DNA from: Alopecurus myosuroides | Taxonomy: Eukaryota; Streptophyta; Magnoliopsida; Poales; Poaceae | Assembly: GCA_028641055.1 (NCBI GenBank) | Contig: CM054059.1 | Span: 47,811,682 to 47,875,681 of the forward strand | DNA length: 64,000 nucleotides | Reading direction: 5' to 3' | Shown here: positions 11,762-23,653 of the stretch, in pieces | How positions within the stretch are numbered: the stretch's first letter is position 1 | Layout of the letters: every line of letters begins with the position of its first letter | Notes under the pieces: generated by a model | Told to the model about the DNA's origin: nothing | The model's input: only the letters and a program-made list of their open reading frames with translations | Databases searched by the model: none | Position numbers and translations under genes: made by a program

Positions 11762-13258
11762 GCCTGCTCCATCTTTGTTTAGGTGCTATTGGAGTTGGGC
11801 TAGAGCTGCCTGGAGCGGTTCGGCTCGACGCTCTCATGAATGCGTGCACTCAGCTGCAGGAGCATGGGAACAAAGCTTGCTTCCTCATCTACGATGCTGA
11901 TCGAGCACTGACGCAACTGCACCAACGCCTGCTCGTGGACGTGCTAGTTCCTCCGACCCTTGGTGGCCTCATGCAAGTTTTCCTAGGCGAGGATGATCCC
12001 CTTCAGGAGTACTCCCTCGCGCAGACCGAGTGCGGGGCCAAGACGGCTATCTAGTTTTCCCTGGCACACGGCGTCTCGGGTGACCTGGAGAAGGTGTACT
12101 CGGAGCTTCCGCGAGACTCGTTAGGCAAAAAGGTAGCGCTTCGTCCTTTTGGTGACCATGCGGAAAGGCTTGCGAAGGCGCTCTATGAGGTAGTTTCCGG
12201 TGGCCGTAGTGGAAAACCTGCTGCGAGTGGAGCTACCTCCGTAGTTCCTTAGGTTGATCGATGTTTCTATATGCTTTTATGTGTAATGAACCTTGGGATG
12301 CATTCCCGTACTTTCTTTTATCAATCGAGATGCTTTGAAAGTGTCAACGTTTTGTTATCACGCCTTACTTTGTATTATCCCGATGGGAGTAGCACCCGAG
12401 CAGTCGAAGAGTTCATGTGGTACATCGTCGCATGGGGTATGATATGATCTCTAAAACTTTGTTGTTGTTTCCAGGTTGTGGAATCCAGCGGAGGTTCGTC
12501 GAGTGGAGCTGCTCCTGCGACTGAGCCGTTGGTTGCCAATATGTTTGCAGATGGCGACCGTAAGCTCAAGGCTCTGCGAGGCGTGGCAGATGTTGCCAAG
12601 TCGAAGCAGAAACTTGCTGCAGATCGCGAACAAATTCTGATGGAAGAGCTAGCGAGCATTGCGAAGGGCATGCTCTGTAAGTCCGGCGAGCCCCTGAGTG
12701 CTTTTTGTATATTTTTGCTTGTGTTTTGACACTTTTGCTATACCTGCAGTTGTTGTGCCTGATGGGGCGTGTGAGGGTCACTGGGTGGACAATCGTATTG
12801 TTCATGAGTCAAGCAGCTCCAACCCTCATGCGAGCAATTTCCGGTCTGACCGCAGCCGAGGTTTTGTCTTGGCTATTCTGCAGTACCGGGCGAGTCAGGC
12901 GCATCTTTTTGTGGAATCCTGCCGGGAGGCCCTCGCTTCTATCCATCGGGCGTTTTACCCCATTGACGTTGTTCCGAATAGCTTGATTGGCTTGCTGAGG
13001 CTATTCCGCCGAGTGGGGGATGTTCGCGAGTCCGTGTGTCAGCAACTCATTTGCGGTGCTCAGGTGGCGCTTGTCTTCGTGCGTTTGTGGCACCCTGAGG
13101 TTTACTTCAATTATGTGGCGCGACTCCCTGACACCCGAGGACCACCTGTAGATTTTCTCCCCCATTATGAGGTTGTGCGACCTGCGGTGGAACGGATTAT
13201 TCAACTAACCGCCGTGGAGACTGAGCGACTGCTTCAAGAGGCAGCTGCTTGGCAATAG
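11762..13258 (+). pseudogene. 3' half of the antisense accessory gene of element A
   Basis: Three exons can be joined on the plus strand: before 11762 to 12240, 12475-12676 and 12750-13258 (stop TAG). Donors at 12241 (GTAGTT) and 12677 (GTAAGT) and acceptors CCAG (12471-12474) and GCAG (12746-12749) keep the frame throughout. The first exon has an in-frame TAG at 12052-12054, so the copy is broken, and its 5' part is missing where element G begins. The last exon encodes a helical domain of about 170 residues rich in Ala, Val, Leu and Arg. Its pattern, a leucine-rich block followed by A(L/V)V(F/K)xxxP, loosely resembles the C-terminal exon of the accessory gene in element E. The gene runs against gag-pol and converges on the end of integrase. 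Confidence 0.65.
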
Positions 13259-13553
13259 CTATAGATATTTAAGGTGTATGTACCTTGTATGTTTTAGTTT
13301 TAAGGTGTGTTAAGGTGTGTACATTGTGACCTTGTATGTTTAATCGGTTAAGGTGTTTATAAGGTGTGTACCTTGTTATCTTGTAAAATTTTATATCGAG
13401 TGTGAGCACTCGAAGATTTGCTGATGCTAGTTTGGTGTAGCCCCGTGTGTTGGGGTGTGACCTTTAGCATGTAAAGAAAAAATAAACAAATAAAGATTAT
13501 GACTGTATAGTCTTTGTAGCTATGGTTGAGAAACCATGTTTTTATTGCGATGG
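13259..13553 (+). other. Convergent 3' region between accessory gene and integrase of element A, with repeated palindromes
   Basis: It has no gene. It holds AT-rich sequence with repeated AAGGTGTGTACCTT-like units (13271-13286, 13301-13337, 13361-13374). Each can fold as AAGGT paired with ACCTT. Confidence 0.5.
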
Positions 13554-13577
13554 CTAAAAAGCCATGTATTTGCTCGG

Positions 13578-15414
13578 GCTACAATGTGGCTGGTACAGCC
13601 TTATTTCTTGCGAATAGGGGATTGAATTATAAGGGTAGAACTTGCGTAGGTGCGACACGTTCCACAGGTTGGAGTAGATGCCGCCTGTCTTTGGGTTTTT
13701 CAAGCGGTAGGCGCCTCCTGGGATAACTTCATGTATGATGAAGGGCCCTTCCCATGGTGGCTCTAGCTTGTGTCCTTCTTTATGCTTGAGTCGTAGCACC
13801 AGGTCGCCTACCATGAAAGATCTTTGGCGTATGCGGCGACTGTGGTGATGGCGCAGCTGCTGATAGACTGCTTATCTTGCGAGTGCGATATCCCTGATTT
13901 CATCCAGCGCGTCCATGTCTTCTGTGAGTGCCTTGTTGGAGGTTTCTTCGCTGTACGCGACGACTCGTGGGGCGCTGAACATAACATTTTCGGGTAGCAC
14001 GGATTCATCTCCGTATACCATGAAGAATGGCGTGTAGTTTGTCGATCGATTTGGTGTTGTTCGCAGGCTCCATAACACCGATGGTAGTTCTTCAGCCGAA
14101 TGCCCTGCTGCTGGGTGTAGCCGAGTGAGTAGCTGTTTCTTTAGGCCAGCCGAAACTAATCCGTTGGATCGTTCCACTTGGCCGTTAGTTTGCAGGTGAT
14201 CTACCGAGGCAAAGCTGAGAGTTATCCCCTTTCCTTGCAGAAGTCCTGGGTTTCTTTGGCTGTGAAGTTGGTCCCATTGTCTGTGATGATGTTGTGTGGG
14301 ACACCGAACCTGCACACTATGGAGTCGAGGAATCTCACGGCGCACTCGCATGCTGCGACGTGACTGGCATGGCCTCTATCCATTTGGTGAATTTATCGAC
14401 TGCGACTAGCAAGTGGGTGTATCCTCCTGGTGTTGATTTCCGCAGCGGTCCTACCATGTCGAGCCCCCATTAGGCGAATGGCCAAGAGATGGGGATCATG
14501 TGGAGCTCTGTGGCCGGTGCGTGTGGCTTGGGCGCGAATCTTTGGCAAACATTGCACCTCTCGACGAGATCTTTGGCATCTCTGGCTGCCGTGAGCCAGT
14601 AAAATCCTGCTCAAAAAGCTTTCCCCAAGATTGCTCTCCAGCTTGCGTGATGCCCGGAGTCACCTTGGTGTATGTCGCGAAACAGTTCCTCGCCATCCTA
14701 AGGTGTGGTGCACCTATGGAGTACTCCTGATATGATTTGCTTGTATAGCACTCCCTTGATCACCCGAAAAGATTTGTTGCGTCGTACTATCTGTCTAGCC
14801 TCACAAATGTCTGCTGGGAGCTGCCTGTTTGTCAGGTAGTCGAGGTATTTCTGTGTCAAGGCTGGCTCGACCAGAAAGACTTGCCTTGAGATTTTATGGG
14901 TGAGCTCGATGAGGGAGATTTGCTGGCTGGCCTCCGTTTCTGTTACTGCGGGTGTCGCTGCTTGCTTTTTGACCTTGACTGATCGTTTGCTTATTCTCTC
15001 GAAGTAGATTCCTGGCGGAACAGGGGTGTTTATTGACCCTATGTTCGCCAGTCTGTCTGCTTCCTCGTTTCTTGTTCGTGCGATGTGGTTCAGCTCGCAC
15101 CCTTTAAAACTTCCTTCGAGTAGGTTGTACATGTCGTGATAGGCGATCATGTTATCTGCGACAGCATCGCACTCCTTCATCGTCTGTTGCACGATAAGAT
15201 TTGAGTCTTCGTATATCATCAATCGGGTGGCTCCGCAGGCAATCGCCATCTTCATGCCATGTAGTAGGGCCTCGTATTCTGCATCGTTGTTAGATGCTGG
15301 ATCGTCAGGGGGAAGTCGAGTCGTAGGAAACTGGAGCTTGTTGCCCCTTGGCGATCTGAGGATTACTCTGGCTCTGGCTCCCTCGTTTCTTTTTCACCCG
15401 TTAAAGTACATGAT
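13578..15414 (-). pseudogene. Element A archaeal-type RNase H and integrase (broken)
   Basis: Reading right to left, this begins with the second RNase H. It contains [16 protein letters not shown] and [10 protein letters not shown] and carries an early stop where FDGS is expected (FNG then stop). A linker follows, then an integrase zinc-binding region with HQGDSGHHAS and CNVCQRFAPKPHAP. The integrase core has WGLDMVGP, TDNGTNFTA and NGQVERSN (D, D and E catalytic positions), and the C-terminal domain has PPWEGPFII and WNVSHLRKFYP. Several in-frame stops (for example near 14698, 14393 and 13872) separate open stretches in a common order, so the gene is inactive. Confidence 0.85.
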
Positions 15415-16785
15415 CTAGTTGCTCGTGTATTCTGGGGGTCCTGGGGTTTGCAGCTCCGTCCACTCGCTCAGGAACTCCTCGACCACCTGGGATTTTACGG
15501 TGTTGCATCCTATGTATATGAGATCCCAGGTGCCTAGCTCGATGCTCCATTTTGCAATTCTTCCGGATGCCATGGGATTGTTCATGATAGTACCGAGTGA
15601 TGCGTCGTTTAGCACCGTGACGGTATGCTCCTGGAAGTAATGTTTTAGTTTGCGGGCTGTCAGGACCACTCCATACGCGAGTTTATGGTAGTGGGGGTAT
15701 CGCTGTTTGCACGGCAAAAGCACCTCGCTGTTGTAGTATATTGGTCTCTGAACGCCGTATGCCTTTCCGTCCTCTGGCCGCTCGACCATGATTACTGTGC
15801 TGATCACTTGATTTGTTGCGGCTAGGTAAAGGTAGAGGGATTCCCTTTCCTGCAGTGTTGCCAATTTGCATCTACTCTGCATCACTCTTTTCAGATCGAT
15901 GAACGCCTTTTTTGCTTCTGCCGTCCACTCGAACTTATCTGTTTTCTTCAGCAACTTGTAGAAAGGGAGCGCTTGCTCGCCTAACATTGCGATGAACCTG
16001 CTGAGGGCTGCCAGTCGCCCTGCGAGTTGCTGCATGACGCGAAGATTTGTCGGTTCTTTCATCGTCAATATCGCCTATATTTTCTCCGGGTTGGCTTCGA
16101 TTCCTCGGGGGGAGACCAGATAGCCGAGGAGTTGTCCCGCAGGAACTCCGAAGACGCACTTTGTCGGGTTGAGTTTGATTATGTATGAGTTGAGGGCGTC
16201 GAATGTCTCCCTGATGTCCTCGAGGAGTGTGTCCTCCACTCGAGTCTTGATGATGATGTCGTCAACGTAAACTTGTACGTTCTTGCCAATGATCTTGGCG
16301 AGGCATTTTTGCATGCAGCGCTGATATGTTGCGCCTGCGTTTTTTAGCCCAAAGGGCATTGTCGTGTAGCAGTACACACCGTGTGGTGTGATGAATGATG
16401 TCTTCTCTTCATCCTCTTGCTTCATCCTGATTTGATTATAGCCCGAGTAGGCGTCCAGGAAGGAGAGGCACTGATAGCCTGCTGTAGAATCCATGATCTG
16501 GTCGATCCGTGGTAATGGGAAGTTATCCTTGGGGCAGTGTTTGTTCAACGACGTGTAGTCGATGCATGGGCAAAGGATGTCAGTATTTTTCTTCAGGACT
16601 AACACCGGGTTTGCTAACCAGGTGGAAATCTTAATTTCCCTGATGAACTTGGCGGCTAACAATCTGTTCACCTCTTCTCTGAGTGCTATCTGTTTCGGCT
16701 CGGAAAAGCGTCGACTGGTCTTCTAGACTGGCTTTGCATCTTTAAACACTTCAAGTGAGTGCTCGGCGAACTCCCTGGGTATTCG
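15415..16785 (-). pseudogene. Element A reverse transcriptase and RNase H (broken)
   Basis: Typical Ty3/Gypsy motifs are in order: VNRLLAAKFIREI, SLNKHCPKDNFPLPRID, FLDAYSGYNQI, TMPFGLKNAGATYQR, the catalytic YVDDIIIK, and LNPTKCVFGVPAGQLLGY. The RNase H part has LYLAATNQVISTVIMVE and the RQPIYY-like block. An in-frame stop lies at about 16072-16077, between the RT and connection regions, and another near 16725. The 5' part of the pol frame is cut at 16785 by Copia element F and continues at 25316. Confidence 0.88.
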
Positions 16786-18442
16786 TGAAGGGAATATGCC
16801 CGAGAGGCAATAATAAAGTGTTTATTATGTTATTCCTTGTTTATGATAGATGTTTATTTCTCATGCTAGAATTGTATTAACCGGAAACGTTGATACATGT
16901 GTGATTAATAAACAAACCAACGTTCCTAGTGAAGCCTCTCTTTTAACTAGCCCGTTGATTAAACAGATGATCAAGGTTTCCTGATCATGAACATTGGATG
17001 TTGTTGATAACGGGGTCATGTCATTAGGAGAATGACATGATGAACTTAAACCCTAAACTAAGTATAACAATATGATCAAGTCATTTAGTTTTGTTGTTAT
17101 GTCTTACATTCGGAGTAACATTATTCCTTAGACCATGAGATCATGTTAATCACTAATACCGAAAGAATACTTTGATGACATCAAACGTCACACCGTAAAA
17201 GGGTGACTATAAAGGTGACATTGGATATTCGGAAAGTATTGGTTGAAGCTCATGGATCGAGAATGGGATTTGTCCATCCAATATGACGGATAGATATACT
17301 CAGGGCCCTCTCGGTGATATCACATCGACACCGCTTGCAAGCAAGTGATTTGATCACTAGGATGTTATATCACGGGAACGAGAAAAGAGTACTTGTCGGA
17401 TAACGAGATCGAACAAGGTATAGTGGATACCGATGATCGGATCTCGGACAAGTAATATATCGCGAGACAAAGGGAAATCGTTACGACGTTGAAAGGTTCA
17501 CACGATCACGAGAGTCATCGTTGAATATATAGGAGTCATCACGGTTTTCCAGACCCCGCTGTTGATTATTGATCGGAGAGGAGTCTCGATCATATCTATA
17601 ATATTCACGAACCGTAGGGAGACACACTTAAGGTTCGATGAAGCGTTTAGAGAGGATACGGAATACCGAAGAATATTTTGGGCAGCTCCGGAATTGTTTC
17701 GGGGAAAATTGAAATAGTTCAAGGGGTTTTTCGTCGAACGGTTGTTAATAGAATTAACAAATGGTTCGAGGTGCTGCATGCAAATGTTTGTTAATGGAAT
17801 TAACAAATATAAATAAAGAAATAAAAATGTTTTATTTATTTATTAAAGAAAAACCTTTGGATTTTCCAAGTGGGAAATTAAGGGATTTTTGAGTGGGTTT
17901 GAGTGGAGCTTCCACTCACATGAAGAGAGGAAGGGGTGGGGGCACCCATGGCTGGCCGCACCCCCCCTTGGGCTGCCTCCCCCTCCCCTATAAAAGGAGG
18001 GTGAGGGCTCTCTCTTCTACACACACTTGCTCACACATTTTCCCTTCCATCCGCTGCTCCATTCCATGGTCTCCGGCTTGGCGAAGCCCTGACCGTGGGA
18101 TTCTTCACCACCACCACGCCGTCGTGCTGCTGGAATTCCGGAGGGATCTTCTACTTCCGCAACCCGCTGGAACGAGGGAACGGAAGTCTTCATCGAGCTG
18201 AACGCGTGACCGATTACGGAGGCACCGCCGGATTGCGGTGCTCTTCTTCTCGCTCGGGATCGGCGTGAGAACGACTACGCCAACCACGAGATCTTTTCTC
18301 GTACCACTTTGAGTCTTCGAGGGTATGTTATCTCAAGACTCTCTTTCTCCCCGTTGCCTTTCATCTCATAGATTAGATCTTGGCCATTTGGGTTTATCGC
18401 GTGTAGGAAATTTTTTTGTTTTCTATGCTACGTTCCCCTTCA
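16786..18442 (+). repeat. Element F 5' LTR (1657 bp)
   Basis: It begins TGAAGGGAATATGCCC and ends CGTTCCCCTTCA. A TATA box TATAAAA lies at 17989-17995, about 1.2 kb into the LTR, and probably starts the genomic transcript. ORFs of 102 codons on both strands recur in the 3' LTR and are not treated as genes. Confidence 0.95.
17989..17995 (+). promoter_or_regulatory. TATA box in the element F 5' LTR
   Basis: TATAAAA follows a C-rich stretch; the same box is at 24857-24863 in the 3' LTR. Its position fits a retrotransposon promoter with U3 upstream. Confidence 0.65.
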
Positions 18443-18443
18443 G

Positions 18444-18455
18444 TGGTATCAGAGC
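18444..18455 (+). other. Primer-binding site of element F
   Basis: TGGTATCAGAGC, one base after the LTR end, is complementary to the 3' end of plant initiator tRNA-Met, as in the Angela/BARE group. Confidence 0.85.
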
Positions 18456-19637
18456 CGGATCTATGCGTAGATGAATTGTACGGGTAGAACACATAGGAGT
18501 ATGTGGGCGTTGATGATCATGTTTTTGTCTCTTTGAGTATTTTATGATCTTAGTGGCATAGTAGGATGAAGCGGCCCGGACTAACTTTACATGTCCACGT
18601 ACATGAGACTTGTTCCACAACTGACATGCAACTTGAATTGCATAAGTGGCTTGCGGGTGTCGGTTTCTCCTACTATAGTTAAGATCTAATCTACAAAGGG
18701 TTGTTCAAAAATATGTTTTATCAACGTTGTGGTTCTTGTACGTAGATATGAACGGTTCTATCCTCGTAAGCCCAAAGCCACGTAAAATATGCAAAAATAA
18801 ATTAGAGGCGTCTAACTTGTTTTTGCAGGGCATGTGATGTGATATGGTCAATGTTACAAACGTTATGTATGAGATGATATCTTTTGTAAATTATTGACAT
18901 ACCGGCTGGAGCCATATGGTTGTCTTATTTTATGGCCTGCGTGCTGTATGTCATATCCATGTGATATGTTGTAATGGACAATCAAGATGGAGGTGCCACG
19001 GACCTTGGTGCCACGCCGGTGGAATGATGGAGATCATACCATGATGCACAAGATGGAGATCAAGTGCAAGAAGGACCATATCATATCACATTATCCATGC
19101 ATGTGATGTTTATCCTTTTATGCATCTTATTTTGCTTAGATCGCGACGGTAGCATTATAAGATGATCCCTCTCACTTAATATCAAGATAATAATGTGTTC
19201 TTCCTTAAGTATGCACCGTTAAGAAAGTTCGTCGTTTCGAGACACCACGTGATGATCGGGTGTGATAGACTCAACGTTCGCATACAACAGGTGTTTTCAA
19301 GCCTAGAATGTACAGACATGGCCTTGAAACACATGCAATACAATGGTTCTACTTGGCGAGCCTAGCATGTACAGACATGGCCTCGGAACACGTAACCGAA
19401 AGGTAAAGCATGAGTCATATGAATGATATGATGAACATATTGATGTTCGCCTTTGCAACTACACCGTCTCACGTGATGATCGGTTTCGGTGTAGTGAATT
19501 TGGTTCGTGTAATCACTAAAGACAACTAAGAGGGATGTTGTTTTTGAGTGGGAGTTCATGGGATAATTTTAGAATTAACTTGAACTTAATTTATCATAAA
19601 CATAGTCTAAATAGTCTTTGCAAATATGTTGTAGATC
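18456..19637 (+). other. Untranslated leader of element F
   Basis: About 1.2 kb without a gene lies between the PBS and the gag start. A long leader is usual for BARE-type elements, where packaging and dimerisation signals lie; none can be defined here by eye. Confidence 0.6.
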
Positions 19638-22600
19638 ATGGCACCACCTACCTTCAATTTCAATATGTTCATGGAGAAAGAGAAATTAGCGAACAATGGA
19701 AGCAACTTTACCAACTGGGCACTTAACCTGAGGATTCTCCTCACCGCTTGCAAGAAGCTCTATGTGCTTGATGCACCTCTAGGTGACCAACCCGCTGATG
19801 ATGCTTCTGATGAGGATAAAAATGTTTATCTGACTCAACAAGAAGACCACAGTATAGTTCACTGCGGCATCCTCTATGGATTAGAGCCAGAGCTGCGAAA
19901 ACGTTTCGAGAACAGCACTGCTTATGCCACAATGGGAGAATTGAAAATGATTTTCGATACCCATGCCGCAGTTGAGAGTTATGACGCTTCAGAAAAGTTC
20001 TTTAGCTGCATGATGGAAGAGAACAGCTCCGTTAGTGAGCACGTACTCAAAATGTCTGCGTACGCTGATAAGCTCATAGCCTTGGGAATATCGATTCCCA
20101 TTGAGCTAGGGATACATCGTGTTCTCCAATCTCTGCCACCTAGTTACAAGAACTTCGTGATGAACTATAATATGCAGAGCATGAAGATGTCTCTTCCTGA
20201 GCTTCTCTCGATGCTTAAAACTGCTGAAGTGGAGATCAAGAAAGAACATCAAGTGTTGATGATCAATAAGACCACTAGTTTCAAGAAAGGCAAGAAAGGC
20301 AAGCCAAGGGTAAACTTCAAGAAGGGTGGCAAATCTGTTGCTACTGCTGAGAAGAAAACCAGGCATGGCCCTAAGCCTGAGACTGAGTGTTTCTATTGCA
20401 AGGGTACTGGCCACTGGAAGCGCAATTGCCCCAAGTATCTGGCAGATAAGAAGGCCGGCAAAGTGAACAAAGGTATATATGATATACTTGTTATTGATGT
20501 GTACCTTACTAGTACTCGCAGTAGCACCTGGGTATTTGATACTGGTTCGGTTGCTCACATATGTAACTCGAAACAGGAGCTGCAGAATAAGCGACCACTA
20601 GCAAAGGATGAGGTGACGATGCGCGTCGGCAATGGATCAAGAGTTGACATGATCGCCGTCGGGACGCTACCTCTACGTCTACCATCGGGATTAGTTATAA
20701 ACCTCAATAAATGTTATTTGGTGCCCGCATTAAGCATGAACATCGTTTCTGGATCTTGCTTAATGCGGGACGGTTATTCCTTTAAGTCCGAGAACAATGG
20801 TTGTTCGATTTATATGAATAATATCTTTTATGGTCATGCACCTGAGAAGAATGGTTTATTTCTTTTGAATCTTGATAATGTTGATACACATATTCATAAT
20901 GTGAATGCCAAAAGAATTAAGTTAAATGATGATATTGCTACTTATTTGTGGCATTGCCGCTTAGGTCATATTGGTGTTAAACGCATGAAGAAGCTCCATT
21001 CTGATGGACTCTTAGAATCACTTGATTATGAATCATTTGAAACATGTGAACCATGCCTTATGGGCAAGATGACTAGAACCCCGTTTTCAGGATCTATGGA
21101 ACGGGCGACAGACTTACTGGAAATCATACATACTGATGTATGTGGACCAATGAGTGTATCGGCGCGCGGTGGATATCGTTATTTTGTCACTTTCACAGAT
21201 GATTTGAGTAGATATGGGTATATTTACTTAATGAAACACAAATCTGAAACGTTTGAAAAGTTCAAAGAATTTCAGTGTGAAGTTGAAAATCATCGTAACA
21301 GAAAGATTAAATTTCTACGGTCTGATCGTGGAGGTGAATATCTAAGTTACGAGTTTGGCATGCATATGAAACAATGTGGAATAGTTTCACAACTCACACC
21401 TGCCGGAACACCACAGCGAAATGGTGTTTCCGAACGTCGTAATCATACTTTATTAGATATGGTTCGATCTATGATGTCTCTTACAGATTTGCCACTATCG
21501 TTTTGGGGTTATGCACTAGAGACCGCTGCATTCACTTTAAATAGGGCACCATCTAAATCCGTTGAAACGACACCGTATGAATTATGGTTTGGAAACAAAC
21601 CTAAGCTGTCATTTCTAAAAGTTTGGGGATGCGATGTTTATGTGAAGAAGCTTCAACCTGATAAACTCGAACCCAAAGCGGAAAAATGCGTCTTCATAGG
21701 ATACCCTAAAGAAACAATAGGGTACACCTTCTATCACAGATCCGAAGGCAAGATTTTTGTTGCCAAGAATGGATCCTTTTTGGAGAAGGAGTTTCTCTCG
21801 AAAGGTGTGAATAGTAGGAAGGTAGAACTCGACGAGGTTATTGAACCTTCTCTTCTTGGAATGGCGAGTAGCGCAGCGCCGGAAGTTGTTCCGGAGCCGA
21901 CCCCGTCAGATGAAGAGAGAGTTAATGATCAAGATCATGAAACTCCAATAGAGGAAACTACCGCACCTCGCAGGTCAACTAGGGAGCGTGCAGCTCCTGA
22001 ACTATACGGAGATCCCGTATTAAACTTCATGGTAGATGGAGGTGATGACCCTGCGACATATGAGGAAGCGATGATGATCCCAGATTCCAACAAATGGCTT
22101 GAAGCCATGAAATCCGAAATAGGATCCATGTACGAAAACCAAGTTTGGACTTTGGTGGATTTACCCAATGACCGCAAGGCCGTTGAGAACAAATGGATCT
22201 TTAAAAAGAAAACTGACGCTGATGGTAATGTGACCGTCTATAAAGCTCGACTTGTCGCAAAAGGTTTCCGACAAATTCAAGGAGTTGACTATGATGAGAC
22301 TTTCTCACCAGTAGCGATGCTTAAGTCAGTTAGGATTATGTTAGCAGTTGCTGCATTTTTCGATTATGAAATATGGCAGATGGATGTCAAAACGGCGTTC
22401 CTTAATGGTGACATTGAGGAAGAGTTGTATATGATGCAACCCAAAGGTTTTGTTGATCCTAAGGATGCTGACAAGGTGTGTAAGCTTCAACGTTCCATTT
22501 ATGGACTGAAGCAAGCATCCCGAAGTTGGAACCTCCGTTTTGATAAGGTGATCAAAGGTTTTGGATTTGTCCAAACATACGGAGAAGCTTGTATTTACAA

Positions 22601-23504
22601 GAAAGTGAGTGGGAGCTCTGTAGCATTTCTGGTACTATATGTGGATGACATATTGTTGATTGGAAATGATATAGAACTTTTAGAAAGCGTAAAAGGTTAT
22701 TTGAACAATAGTTTTTCGATGAAAGACCTCGGTGAAGCAGCTTATATATTGGGCATCAAAATCTACAGGGATAGATCAAGACGCTTAATTGGACTTTCGC
22801 AAAGTACATACCTTGACAAGATTTTGAAGAAGTTCAAAATGGAAGATAGTAGGAAAGGGTTCCTACCTATGTTGCAAGGCAAGACGTTGAGTAAGACTCA
22901 ATGTCCAGCTACAGCAGAAGATAGAGAAAAGATGGATAAGACTCCCTATGCTTCAGCCATAGGTTCTATCATGTATGCTATGCTGTGTACAAGACCGGAT
23001 GTGGCACATGCTATTAGTTTGACTAGTAGGTACCAATCCAATCCAGGTTTGGAACACTGGACTGCGGTCAAGAATATCCTAAAGTACTTAAGAAGAACTA
23101 AGGACATGTTTCTCGTATATGGCGGTGAAGAAGAGCTCGTCGCAAGATGTTACGTCGATGCTAGCTTCGACACTGATCCGGATGACTCTAAGTCTCAGTC
23201 CGGGTACGTATTTATTATGAATGGAGGAGCTGTAAGCTGGAGGAGTTCCAAGCAATCCGTGGTGGCGGGATCATCAACAGAAGCGGAATATGTTGCTGCC
23301 TCGGAGGCAACACAGGAAGCAGTTTGGATTAAGGAGTTCATATCCGAACTAGGCGTGGTTCCGAGTGCATTGGATCCAATGGTTATCTATTGTGACAACA
23401 ATGGTGCCATAGCCAATGCTAAGGAACCAAGGTCTCACAAGAATTCCAAGCATATCAACGCCGTTTTCACTCCATCCGTGAGCATGTCGCAGATGGGGAT
23501 GTGA
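19638..23504 (+). CDS. Gag-Pol polyprotein of Copia element F (C-terminus frameshifted)
   Basis: One open frame of 1288 codons. Domains in order: Gag; zinc knuckle CFYCKGTGHWKRNC (residues about 251-264); aspartic protease with VFDTGS (about 299-304); integrase with the HCRLGH/CEPC zinc site, TDVCGP, SDRGGEY (about 562) and ERRN; reverse transcriptase with QMDVKTAFLNGD and the catalytic YVDDILL (about 1001); and RNase H with DASFD and STEAEYVA. The Copia order, integrase before reverse transcriptase, is clear. The last residues after SKHI are out of frame. A one-base change at about 23451-23458 shifts the frame, and the expected frame stays open for 53 more codons to a TAA at 23618-23620. The RNase H C-terminus is therefore lost and this copy may not be autonomous. 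Start chosen at the ATG of MAPPTFNF. Confidence 0.93.
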   Translation: MAPPTFNFNMFMEKEKLANNGSNFTNWALNLRILLTACKKLYVLDAPLGDQPADDASDEDKNVYLTQQEDHSIVHCGILYGLEPELRKRFENSTAYATMGELKMIFDTHAAVESYDASEKFFSCMMEENSSVSEHVLKMSAYADKLIALGISIPIELGIHRVLQSLPPSYKNFVMNYNMQSMKMSLPELLSMLKTAEVEIKKEHQVLMINKTTSFKKGKKGKPRVNFKKGGKSVATAEKKTRHGPKPETECFYCKGTGHWKRNCPKYLADKKAGKVNKGIYDILVIDVYLTSTRSSTWVFDTGSVAHICNSKQELQNKRPLAKDEVTMRVGNGSRVDMIAVGTLPLRLPSGLVINLNKCYLVPALSMNIVSGSCLMRDGYSFKSENNGCSIYMNNIFYGHAPEKNGLFLLNLDNVDTHIHNVNAKRIKLNDDIATYLWHCRLGHIGVKRMKKLHSDGLLESLDYESFETCEPCLMGKMTRTPFSGSMERATDLLEIIHTDVCGPMSVSARGGYRYFVTFTDDLSRYGYIYLMKHKSETFEKFKEFQCEVENHRNRKIKFLRSDRGGEYLSYEFGMHMKQCGIVSQLTPAGTPQRNGVSERRNHTLLDMVRSMMSLTDLPLSFWGYALETAAFTLNRAPSKSVETTPYELWFGNKPKLSFLKVWGCDVYVKKLQPDKLEPKAEKCVFIGYPKETIGYTFYHRSEGKIFVAKNGSFLEKEFLSKGVNSRKVELDEVIEPSLLGMASSAAPEVVPEPTPSDEERVNDQDHETPIEETTAPRRSTRERAAPELYGDPVLNFMVDGGDDPATYEEAMMIPDSNKWLEAMKSEIGSMYENQVWTLVDLPNDRKAVENKWIFKKKTDADGNVTVYKARLVAKGFRQIQGVDYDETFSPVAMLKSVRIMLAVAAFFDYEIWQMDVKTAFLNGDIEEELYMMQPKGFVDPKDADKVCKLQRSIYGLKQASRSWNLRFDKVIKGFGFVQTYGEACIYKKVSGSSVAFLVLYVDDILLIGNDIELLESVKGYLNNSFSMKDLGEAAYILGIKIYRDRSRRLIGLSQSTYLDKILKKFKMEDSRKGFLPMLQGKTLSKTQCPATAEDREKMDKTPYASAIGSIMYAMLCTRPDVAHAISLTSRYQSNPGLEHWTAVKNILKYLRRTKDMFLVYGGEEELVARCYVDASFDTDPDDSKSQSGYVFIMNGGAVSWRSSKQSVVAGSSTEAEYVAASEATQEAVWIKEFISELGVVPSALDPMVIYCDNNGAIANAKEPRSHKNSKHINAVFTPSVSMSQMGM

Positions 23505-23653
23505 AGATTTGCAAAGTACATACGGATCTGAATGTGGCAGATCCATTGACTAAAACTCTCTCAAGGACAAAACATGATCAACACCAGAACTCCATGGGTG
23601 TTAGATTCATCACTATGTAATATAGATTATTGCCCCTAGTGCAAGTGGGAGAC

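Noticed and set aside
12698..13258. A possible host gene between elements G and A
   Set aside because: Its position beyond the integrase of A, its antisense direction and the parallel with element E make it the accessory gene of a Tat element.
13271..13374. A CRISPR-like or tandem repeat array
   Set aside because: The units are short, irregular and few, in a plant nuclear sequence; they are better described as small palindromes.
17893..18201. A 102-codon ORF repeated at 24761-25069
   Set aside because: Identical because both lie in the LTRs of element F, over the TATA and transcript start region.
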